Position numbers and translations under genes: made by a program. The notes beneath the pieces are model-generated. The model did not search any database. It was not told the origin of the DNA and was given only the letters and a program-made list of their open reading frames with translations. From Mycteria americana (lineage: Eukaryota > Chordata > Aves > Ciconiiformes > Ciconiidae), in contig NC_134396.1 of NCBI RefSeq assembly GCF_035582795.1, positions 33,585,683 through 33,649,682 of the forward strand: 64,000 nt of DNA, written 5' to 3'. The first letter of the stretch is position 1. Each line of letters starts with the position of its first letter. Shown here one piece after another: positions 50,101 to 62,100 of this stretch.

Positions 50101-53100
50101 TGCTTGCCAGGAAGCTTCTGTCAGGTCTTCTGCTATAATCTGAATTTGTAGTTCAGGTGTAGACACTCTGAGCTGCTTTCATGTTTTGGAAAAGAGGAAG
50201 CCTTGATGCCTCACATACTCTGGGGCATTTTCTGGGCATTTTTTTGCTGCCATCAGTGAGAAGTCCCTATATGACTATACACCCAAGTATCAGTTCCTTT
50301 TCAGTTACTTAGGAGCTACAGAAAGGCAAAACAGACAACTGTCAGAAATACTTTAGAAAAATGGCATCTTGTTTTATACATGTGACTTCTCTCTGTTCTG
50401 TAATGGTTAGCTGCCTGAATGCATGAAATCCAATCAAAAGAGGTCACTAAAAAGTTCTTATTACATGGGAATATAAATGGCATGGTAGATCAGCCTCATC
50501 ACCATTTCAAGGTCATGGCTTTATTCCGAAGAAGAATGGGATTATAGATTGTGCCTGTCTCATGAGAATGGTTTCCAAATGAGGATACAATCATTGCATT
50601 GTCAAACCTCAAAAAGCCCCAGAAGAGGGAGTTTGGGTGAGCTCAGAGAGGTTAGCCTGTGCACGTCAGAGGGTAAAGTCTTGCTCGAAAACATTCAATT
50701 CCTCCCACTACAGAAGGGAGAGTTAAGACTCTTCTATATGTCTTCATTAGAGAACTGCAGCTCAGATAAGGGACTGTGTCTTGGCCTTGCACAACTGTAC
50801 TTCTGGACTAAAAAGAATAATGCTGTATTTTGAAAATACTGCTTTTGGGTCCATTCCTGGTTTCCTAAAAGCCATTTGAAAACTACTTTCCCCTCAGTTG
50901 GGCTGTTGTTTTTTTTAAAATTGTAATGCCCCAAAAGGAACATTCACCTATATACAGCTGCACCAGAGTCAGTGAAGTTAATTAGGAGTTAGCTGGTACC
51001 CCCTGTGAACAAAAACTGGTCCTCGCTGTATGTATGCTACTGCAAAAATAGGATTTATGCAATACTTATTGGAAGAAGAAAAGAAAAGAAACCACAGTGG
51101 GATGAAGGCAGCTGTAGGATAGGCTTGGTATGCAATGAACTCTTACTAACAAGGGTAGCAGTTGTTGGACGACAAATATACATGGTCTTACCAGCAGCCT
51201 GGCAGCTTCCCAGGCTCAATGATACATCATCCAGTGCCACAAGTCCACAGTCCCAGAAGCTTTTACACCAGCTGACAAAGACAACCTGCAATACATGAAA
51301 GAAGTTTCAGGTATCTAACAAAGGCTGGCACTGTTAAAGAGTCTGAAATTTTAGATTTTTCCACATGCACTAATAATTTTGACATCTACAGAACAGAAAT
51401 GATGAATCCACTTTGTTTTGGCACATACTAATACTGCCAATGACTGAAATTTCAAATCCAGTGGGGTTTGGATGTATGTTTTCGTTCAATAGAAAGTGTT
51501 TTCTCACTTTCAATAGGCAAGTGATGTATCTCTGTATCTAGTTTCCATTTTATTAGGAGAGTGTATTTTTTAGTGTATGAGAAAACATGACTCACCGAGG
51601 CTATTGCGGTTTTTTCCCCCAAAAAACCAACATGAACAGCTCAAATGTCCTCAGCTATCTTATCCTTACAACCAGGAGGTTTTATCCATGGAAAAATAAA
51701 TTTGAAAGAGAAATGCAGAGTGATGGCCAAGAGAAATGGCCGTCGCAAAAAACAAAGAACAACAGAAATGAGATGAAACTACTGCATAAAATGGGATTAT
51801 TCAGAAATGATACAAGGCCATGATATCATAGAGCAGGAGGCTGGAAATACTAAGCATCATTCACAGTGTTCATCTGGGTTTGTGATTTTAAGAATAGTGT
51901 CCAAGATGTTGTGTTTGACTACACATTAATTCTGCCATGGAAAATAAAAGTCACTCATGAGATGACAAAATAAAATAGAGAGAAACTACAAGATTCCCAG
52001 CTGCCCTTCTCCTAAGGCTGACACAGAACTGTTTGAATTACAGAAGACAGAATAAGGTTTATTTTGTGAAAATACTGCTGGCAGTTTTCTTTGCCTAACT
52101 ACTGCGAACCATCTGTCTGACCATTGGGGTTATGACCATAATTTGGGAGGAGCTTTTCAAAACAATTCCTTTGTGATGAGGTCTGAGCTAGTGACTGGAG
52201 ACGGATGAGTGTCACTTCTAACAGTTTAATATTCTGGAACAACTGTAAACACCTCAGTTACATATTTGAGGTTAAATGCTGACTGACAGTTTCATGCGGG
52301 TACAACAAAGTTTTTAAAAGTAATTCATGCATTATTTAATATGTCCTCTTTTAACAGGCTTGGTAACACCTTCAATATGGTCATTATACTGGATTTTGCT
52401 AGATTGCTTTGCTATGTAGTATTTATTTACCCATCTGCTTATAAAACAGCTTGGGATGTAACTACACTTTAACCTTCGAAGCATGTATAGGTTATGCTGC
52501 CCAGGATGGAGCAATTTTCAAAACCATTTTCCATTCAGTGCTACCAATCCTGGTAACAGTGATTATCTGTCTTGTAAACTGTTACAGGTATGGACTTGAG
52601 GAGTGCCCCTGCATAGCATGCACAACTGCTCAGTGTATAGTGGCCTAAAACTGGCCTTTTTCTTTTTTTTTTCCGTAGAGCTGCTCTCATAGCCTTAAGG
52701 TTTGACAGGAGAAAAATTGTATCCTACTTTGTAAGTTCATTCTCAAGAAACAGGAGCAATCTATTAAAAAATGGTAGCATCTCTTGGACTAAAGAATACA
52801 ATAAATACTGACGTTGGGTGGACGTCATTCACCAGACTTTTAACAAATGCATTCTGGTGAACATTTGTAATAAACTAAAGACATATTATAGTCCTAAACC
52901 CAAGAATCTTCAGAAAACCACACATGAAAGGGTGAGGTCAGTCCTCGTTTGTGAAACAACATTTCCACACTGTGGAATCATGTTGTAAGTGATGTTTTCC
53001 TATTGACATCATTGGGAGCAGGATCAAGTTCTTTATTCTTAAATTGCAATAATTTGTTCCATACAAGGTATGTAACTACCGATTGGATCCTGCAGAAAGC

Positions 53101-56100
53101 CCTCCATTTCAAAAGCATCGCAACAATAACTGCTGGTCTCCCAAAGGCCATTGAACCAGTAGCCTTTGTACAATCAAAGGATCGATCTGTTTCAGTGACA
53201 CTCGTAAACTTGTTCAGCTTTGTCATCTGTAGCTTTAGCGTTACTAATTCTCCACTTGCTTTTTGTGGTGTTGAGTGACACGTGCCATGAGCGGACTTTA
53301 TAATTGCACAGGGGTGGGCGAGCTTGTGCTTGGGAATGTGGAGTTTCCAGTCTTAGCTACAGCAAATGTACTGAAATTGTTCACTGTCCCCTTGGCTTAT
53401 TTAGTTGCTATATTCTTGATTTAGTTTTAAGCAATGGGGTAGAACATATTTTTATTCACAGCTCAGACTTATTCACTCTTCTTTTGTCCTAAATGTCCTT
53501 TTTTGTCATTAAGGGACATCTTTGACTATTTGAACTTTACTGCCAAAATTGTATCAATTCGGATTTACTCGGCTACTCATTTGCACCCTACATCAGATTT
53601 CGGAATCCTTTCTACAGCCTCAATAGGACTAATCTCATGATGCTTTACATTTTTCTTGTTTTGAATGAAAATATTTCCCAGATCAATTCTTCCAAAAGAA
53701 ATTTTTATGAAGTTATCTCATGCCTTGGAGAAGAGAATAGGAGGATCTTTGTGTTCAGCTCACACTTTCTTCACAAAACATGACAGATGAACAACATACT
53801 AATTGGTTCAAACTAGGTAACAAATCTTCCTGGACTTGCATGCTATCTTGGAGCCTAAATTAAAAACATTATCAAATGTAAGCAGTTGTTGCCTGTGTTA
53901 CTGAAAAATAAAACATATTTTCCTCTCATGTCTCTTTTTGTTCCAATAACAGGACACAGCCAGGGCATTAGTTTCCTTCCAAATCATTGCACCGATTTCT
54001 GGAAGCTGGTTTGTTTATTTTCCAGTCCTTAATCAATGTTCCTGGCCTGCAGCCTCAAAGTATCAATGATCAGTTCTTAGCATTTGTCCTGGATTATATC
54101 AGTAATGAGCAATGCCAGATGAGAACAGCTGGTAGAGCAAGCAGGGTTTCACTTCTCCCATGACGTGTTGTTGGGTTGTGCTGCAGACACTGAGTGAGGT
54201 AGAGAAGACTTTTCTTCTCTTCCCTTAGCTCTCTGCATCTCTACAAGTAGATGTGAGTGAAAACGTATGCATCTGAAGTTTATCTGCTTTTGGAGGAGAA
54301 GAAAGTGTAGGACATGCAGTAGGGTACCTCCATCAAGAAGTTCAAGGAAGGACTAATGGGGAAGCTTGTAAAAGGAGATTTGGAGGGAGCTGGCCTGAGA
54401 ACAGGAGAAAAGGAGAGAAGATTCTTCTGGATCCCTATGGGTTCTGTATATTTTCCTTCCTACCTGTTTATCCCAGAAAATGTAGCTCTTGCTCAGTTAG
54501 AGAGCCAGACCAGCCAAACAGAAGAAAAACTGTGACAGCAGCCAAATCTGGTGACTTAAAGGCAAGCTATGCCTCTGCAGCAAATTAATTTACCTGATTC
54601 CATCCTAGTGAGCATTCCTACATTTAAACTACTTACTGTATATCAGCGTAGACACAAAACTCAGTCTGTCACTTAGACACATATTTAGGTTCAATTTCTT
54701 AAAGGAGGAAGGCAGTTATAGCGGAGTCTGAGGTGGGTTTTTGTGAGAAGCAACTGTTGTAATTTCCATACAGTGACACAAAACTCAGTATTATGAAATC
54801 CAAAAATAATTGGAGCACCAGAAACAAAAGTGACATGACACAAAGAAGCAGTCAAGATGTTTTCACAAAATGAGGAGCCTGACTTTTCAGTCAGTTACAC
54901 CAGTACACAGCCATATAAGCGTGTAAGCCAGGGACCCATCACTGGCACAGGGAATGGGAGAACCATTCGATTGTCCCAGGGCTGTTCGATACAAACATTA
55001 TCAGTGTAGCCCAAACTACTTTTACTAGTTTAATTAAACTAGATGTTAAATGGCTTGTTCTTCTTTGGCTTAAACAGTCAGAAACTCATTTATCAAGAAT
55101 GCAAGTAAGCTATTAAGCCAAAATTTGAATGTCTGCAAGCTTCTGTCATTTAAAATAAATTGATTTAAAATGGCACTTGCCAGGTGAGTTCAATTTCTTG
55201 CCATGGAAATACAATGAGCTTCAGCAGGAAAAATAATGGATTATGAAAGCTTATACATAAATAATTGGATAACATTGGTAATAACCTTGTGACATTTGAG
55301 CAAATATTTTTGAAAATCTTTCCTGTCCAAGGGTAAATGGGTTGCAGAAACAAACAATGAAAGAGAAATATAAAGCTAACAGAATAACCTAGGGCCACAG
55401 GCTGTTAATGCTACATCTATATTCACTGGATTGCACTGTCCGGTCGAGAATACTGCCTGCACAGAAATGTATACAGGACACCGATATCCTCAGCTGTCCC
55501 CCAGGGCCTCTAGATTTCCAGAAATCTGCTATTATGGCTCTATCCTCTTTTCAGTGAAACAGTTTCCTTGGCTCTTTTTATAAGAGGGAGAGGTTCTTGC
55601 CTTTAGACTGAGGAGTCTTGTCAGATGATGTGGCATCATGATATCACAATATTAAGTACCCAGAACAAAAACTGAGCAAAAAAAGGAAATGTCAGTTAAG
55701 TATCACAGATATCAAAAGGAGGTATTGTCCTGGTTTCGGCTGGGATAGAGTTAATTTTCTTCCTAGTAGCTGGTATAGTGCTGTGCTTTGGATATGAGAA
55801 TAATGTGGATAGCACACTGACGTTTTAGTTGTTGCTAAGCGGTGCTTACACTGGTCAAGGACTTTTCAGCTTCCCGTGCTCTGCCAGGTGCACAAGGAGC
55901 TGGGAGGGGGCACAGCCAGGACAGCTGACCCCAACTGGCCAAAGGGCTATTCCATACCATACTATGTCATGCTCGGTATAGAAACTGGGTGAGTTGCCCC
56001 GGGGGCGGGGGGGGGAGGGAGGGAGTGAGCGGCTGCATGGTGCTTAGTTGCTGGCTAGGGTTAAACCACAACAGGTATGTAATATTTCATGCAACACATC

Positions 56101-59100
56101 TCCTTGCTTAGCTACTGTGAAGATGCAGGCTACTTAGGTAACACTTTCTAACCTGATTAATTTTTACAGTTTCCAGTATGTCATTTTCATAACCGTATAT
56201 CAAACACCATAGACAATGGGGTACACATTTCGCAAGCACCAATCCTACTATTTACAGACGCTAATGTTCTTATTTTAAATAGGCATTTCCAGTGACTGTT
56301 TTTTAAGAAATTTCTTGTTTAGAGGTGAGAGAAGGAAGGACAGAAAAGGCCATAAAACGAACTGCAGCTCGTTCCAACCTCTTCAGGTTGCATACCTTAC
56401 CGTGGGAAGACTGATCAAGGATTGTGTCAGAACAGTACCAAAAAGCTCCTTTTTTGACACAAGTGAGGGTTTTTCAGAGGAGGAGGAAGAGGAGATGAGG
56501 ACTAGGGTGTCTGTCCTCCTCCGCTTGATACTTGACTGGAGAACGGTGTCCTTTATACTAGTGACTCGGTCACAGGGATCTAGGACTTCATCATATATCC
56601 AAGATTGCTTTAGTCATTTACCTATGACTTTGGTGGAGAAGTGGGAGACACAAATTCCTCAGCAGCAAAGAAAAATGCTAGAATAATTTAATATTGAGCA
56701 TCATCACAGTGATGATGTGAGAACAAAGGTCCAAAGATCCTCCGATCAAGCCCTAGGAAGGTGGAGGTGTGATAATGGATGTTTAGGGAAAACAGTACAA
56801 GAAACAAATCAACCATAAAGCTATTTGTGCCGTTATATTACATTCAGCCCCCAGAGAGTTGAAGAACTTGCTGAACTGGAGGTCACACCTGTTCCACTGC
56901 GTTTACAGTCACTGTGAGGTCTATTTTCTATGAATTTACCTAATCCCTTTTTAATGCATGTGTACTATTGGCCTCCACAGCATCCTGCAGCAAAGGATTT
57001 CAGTGTTTAGTCATTCCCAAAAAAGTCCTCCCTTCTGTTTGTTTTAAAACATGTAAATATTGAAGTGCAACAGTCAGTCACTTGATTTTGCTTTCTCACA
57101 ACTGCAACTAAAATTAGTTATGGAGGATGGGTGAAAACAAACAGATCAACTCAAGGAAAGAGAGTGAGGGAAAAAAAACATCAGAGAGGAAGAAAAGAAG
57201 ACTGCAAGAATGAAAACCCAAGAAATGCTGACACAACTACTCTGATGGAAATACAGTGGACTGTTATGATGCCAGCTACCTTTCTGAGGATTTGTTTTTG
57301 AACTCTCTGGGAGGTATTCAAGCACTACAGCGCTAGATAACATTGCAAAAAGTTGCATGAGTGGATAAACAACATGAGATGTTTGCTTTTGAAAACCCGA
57401 GCTTCAGAATGGTGAACCAAATCTAGCAGAAATGAACACCACTGACATAAGTAGACCTACTTGCACTCAAACCTTCACTTTAATCTAGGCATTTGGACTT
57501 TGTTGTGAAGTTGCATAGAAGAAATCTCTTCCCATGGTGGCGTATACACACAAACACACACACAGTATTAAAACGCAGATTCTTGCTCCACGGTGCATGT
57601 GAGCATCTCCAGGTTACATATGCCATATGTGAATTTTTCTTTCCGTTAGCTCTGACATTTTCCTGCCATGTATTGGCCTGGAAGATCAGTTTCAGTACAT
57701 TCAATCAGATCAAAAGAATCTACATATTTCAGACTCAGATTTTTATGCTGCTCTTTAAGAGGCTTATACAGCAAAGCATGAAGGGTTTCCTTTATTTTAA
57801 TAAACGTTAGGAAACTTTTTTTTTCTTTCTTCCTTCTTATATTTATTCCATGGGCACTACAGAGTATAAAAACAATACTGTATGTGTATAGGATCATAGG
57901 TACTTACACTAACTAAAACAGAGAGTGCCTCAAGTACAAATTGAGAAATCAGGATTTTAAATTTCCTGCCTTCTCGCTAGCATTATATAGCACATGTATT
58001 TGCAGTATGTACACATATATACATATATATATATATGTATAAACACTTATGACTTGCTTAGCTGGATCATACACACCTAACCTTTTCAACGCGGTAGTTT
58101 CAAAGCGTCATATTAAAGCCTGTTGGCCAGCTTCATGTTTCCTGCTCACAGAACTCAAGCCAACAATCTGTGCCAGACTGCAGTTAGCTAATTCAAAAAG
58201 AACTTGCAAAAAACATTACACAAACCAAGAGATGAAAATCTGAGCCTTTTTATTGTCCTGATGCAAACACATTATCAAAATTAAAACGTATCAGACGGAT
58301 TTTATATTGTTTTCAAAGCCTTGGGAGTAGAATTTGTAGCAGAATAAAGGTGAAGGACGTAGGTAATCAGGTATTTTAGAACAATTGTTTTCTGGCTGCA
58401 GAATTGTTACAACCTTCAGAACTCCCTGGCCAAAGCAGCATAATGACTGCCTCGCTGACTGTACTGGCCATTAAGGAAAAACTAGCAGGAGACTGTTTAC
58501 TGTTTCCACAGGCGCTGACCCAATCTACAAGTCACACCCAGTAACCAAGAACTTAATCAGCCAAACTACTGTGCATATGCCTACAACTTCTTATCATCCA
58601 AGTCTAGACCTGATGCATCTCAGAAAACAATACGATAGGCACATCAGCCACCACATCTGTATTAGAGGAAAGGTGGTAGCCCTATCTTATTTTGAGACCA
58701 CCTCACTCCATTAAAAGACTGTTTTTCACTTGCTTATAATATTGCCAAGAAACAATGATTTCAGCTCAGACTTTCCATGCTGGGTCCTTGCTTCAGGCTT
58801 GTTTTGGAAGATTTAAGCCAAAACAGTTCCATCATTTCCGAGAACAAGGCTAGGAAAAAAGGTTTTACTTTGCCCCTATTTAAAAAATTCTTTTAAATGC
58901 TTGGGCACTCCTTGGCCTTGGAGTTAGGAGCATGAAATGTGTCAGGGTTTGGTCTTTGAGCCAGAACTGTGCTTCTGTCAAGTCATTAGTTTTTGAAAAA
59001 CTACAATTCGTAAGAACTGGGACAAGCAGGGCAAACAGACTGGGACATGGACAGGATTAGAGGGGAAGAAAACTGGGACTGTCCAGAGCTGAGGAGCCAG

Positions 59101-62100
59101 GAGTAAGATGGGAATGCGGGCAGGGGCGTGCTGCCTACGGGGTAGGACAGATAAGACAAAGATGCATCAGTGAGGAGGCAAGAAACGCAAGGACAGGTTG
59201 GAGGAGACAGGACAAGAGTGATCAAGCTTCCGTGAGCTTGTTTCTTTCATGCTTCTCTATACTGTCTTTCCCTCCAGAGCCTGAAGTGTAACCCCTGACT
59301 TGCTGGTTCCCACCACTCCTTGCTGTCAGGCAAAACAGGTTCTGATGCACCTCCGCTGCTGGCCTACATTGAAGACAGCCATTGAAATGAGTGTTCCTTG
59401 TCAGTTATTTCACTAGGTCCTAGGCAGACACATCTTTACATATAACAAACCTAAGTGTTTATACAATGCCACACAGTGCTCCTTCATTCCCTTCTGTTGG
59501 CTTGGAAAAGAAGATACAAACAAAATAAAGCACGAAAGGACTTTTTGTAGTATTAACGTTGAAGCGTTGGGCATGAGATTGCAAGGAAAAGCCAGAACCG
59601 GTTTCACTGTGCAACTTCATTCAAGCCTGCTTGTGAATATTACAAGCAGACAACCTGTAACTACACCAGTTTTTCACCCTTGCCTTATGGCAAGCAGACA
59701 CATACTTAAATTTTGGCATCATTTGTCTTTTGTGTGCTACCTTCTCAGCTGTAAACGTATCTTGATATACTTTTCCATATTGACAAGCTTCAGAACTTCA
59801 CCCGTTGTCTTACCGGTACTATTTGGAAACTAAAGGAAAACTTTATAAACTAATGGTGTATATACATACACAGCCATCATGAAAACCATAAAACCATTAT
59901 ACAAAGTTCAGCACATTATAGCTTGTGCATGATTTATTATGTACCAGTGGCATCTACTACATATGCAAAACTACAACTTAATCCCTATTCTAAACCTAAT
60001 TTAATCTTCCAATCCAGGCAAAAAGACAGTGTGAGAGAATAGGTTTAAACCAAGGCTAAGTAGAACGTCACACACCTCCCAAATACATAGTCTTTTGGCT
60101 AAGGGATGTCTGAATTATGATATGATGAACGCATGCTGAGTTCTCTAAAACCCCAATAAATCTCACTTTTTGTGATACTTGAGGAATGCCTCCTCAACAG
60201 AAACATTTTGTAACTTGTTTCTGTTGGAAAGTAGGCCTTCCCATTACAAGACCTGAAGGACCCACTGAAGGTTTTTGAGAATTGCCAGAGACCAACAAAC
60301 CCTCCTGCTGCAGAGCACAGGGTTTCTTCCCTCCTGCAGACCTTCAGGCTCAGAAGCAGCGAGGATATTCCCTTCACTTCTTTATTCTCCTCTGTGCTGC
60401 CGTCCCCATCTGTTACTGCCTACAGACAGACTGGTAACTACAGACATGAAAGCTGCAATTCACGAAAAGCTTTCCATCCCAGGCAAGCTTCTTCGCAAGT
60501 GTTTTAGATATACTAATTTCTAGGAAAACATAAAAATAGTTCTTCATAAATTCATATTGGAAAAGATGTTCCATGTAAATGTCAGATGCTAAAAAAACTG
60601 CCACCTCCAAGGCTATAAACCATTTTTAATAGTCATGCTCAGCTGTCATCACTACTCATACAGAGTATTACGCTACACAAGCTGCTGAACTTTTTTAGAA
60701 GTATTAAAGAAATACATAAACAGGAGATGGACAAAGTAAGTTACAAGCTTGCCTTTTTAACCAACGCCTTTTCATGATTTAAAAGAAAGAGAAAAGAACT
60801 TTTCTGCAAATATTTTGGGATGATACTATGAGAGACTTTTCTATCATGCACTTGCTGGGCAGTAATAAAATTATTTTTTTCTCTATCAGTTGAAAGGGAA
60901 TTAGAAATTCTATTACGTTTTATGCATAAAAAATAGGTACATAAAAATCCCATCAGTTTTTTAAGGTATCAGATATCTGAGAGAAAATACTAGCCAACAA
61001 CTAGGACTGAAATTTGCAGTGTAAATTTCCCTTTTAACACAGTTAGGCAACTTTTTTTTGGTGAACTTTTTTTTTTACAGTGTATTTACTTCAAAGAACA
61101 ACACTTTTTTTTTCCAAGAAAAGTTAAACTCAGTAACTACTGCAATTTCAAAAATTACTTTGTAGTGGGGAAAATGCTTAAGATGTTTTTCTATAATTTA
61201 GAAATACCTGAGTTACAAGAAAAGCTTTCATTCATATGTTCATACTACTATCACACTCTGAAAAAAAGCTGGATTTATCTCAGTGTCAGCAGGTAGTAAC
61301 CCATCTGGTCCTCCTTACATGACTCACAGAGAGTGAAAACTCATTACAGAAATCAGGATAACCGCAGAAGTAGCGCCTACACAAATTTGTGTAAAAGTCA
61401 GTCTTTGTAAAAAGAGTGGAGGTGAGGAACAACAGCAGCCTGAGGACTTACTCAGGAGGTGATGTGACATATTATGTTATTCTTATTAACTTGTTGAGAT
61501 AACAAAGTGACCTCTCCAACCAGACACTGCAAATACTTCAAGTCCATTGCTCTAAATTACACTGACTTCTGGTTTCATATTTTAACCCAGGGGTTGAGTT
61601 TCGGAAAGCAGGATCAGCTCCCCATTTTGACCAAAACTTACCAGTACTGACTTTTTAGATCAATTAAAATCTGTAATTGAGTACAGTGATGCGAATCACA
61701 TAGGAAACAAATAAACAAAAATGAGTGAACGTGGACCCTGCTGAGAAACCAAGACACAACCGGCTCTCGCTAGAGCTCCTCAAGTGAAATCTCCACAAAC
61801 ACTGTGACTACAGCTGAGGACACCAGGGCAACGCTGCCCCGTTCCTGGTACGAAGACCCTTTATCGGGGCTCCCATGCGAGCCAGGCTGCAAAGAAATAC
61901 TCTGCTCCCCACTGTACTGCCTGGGGAACTCTATTTCACTTCGCAGGTGTAGCTCACTTAGGATTAATCCCTGGATGACAAAGAACCCTGGGAGGAGAAG
62001 GCAAGGAAAATCTCCATACAGAATTCGGCAGATTTGAAGAGCTGGGTCTTACCTTGCAAGGCATAGGCTTTTTGAAGGAGATTTCAGCTTGAGTCCAAAC

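Larger units (their letters stand above)
51286..62052. other. Large MAMDC2 intron (10.8 kb)
   Basis: Separates the core and end exons of MAM3. It holds LTR copy 3, an old L3/CR1-like remnant, a TA-rich microsatellite and a purine-rich stretch at about 59005-59225. No other gene recognised. Confidence 0.55.
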
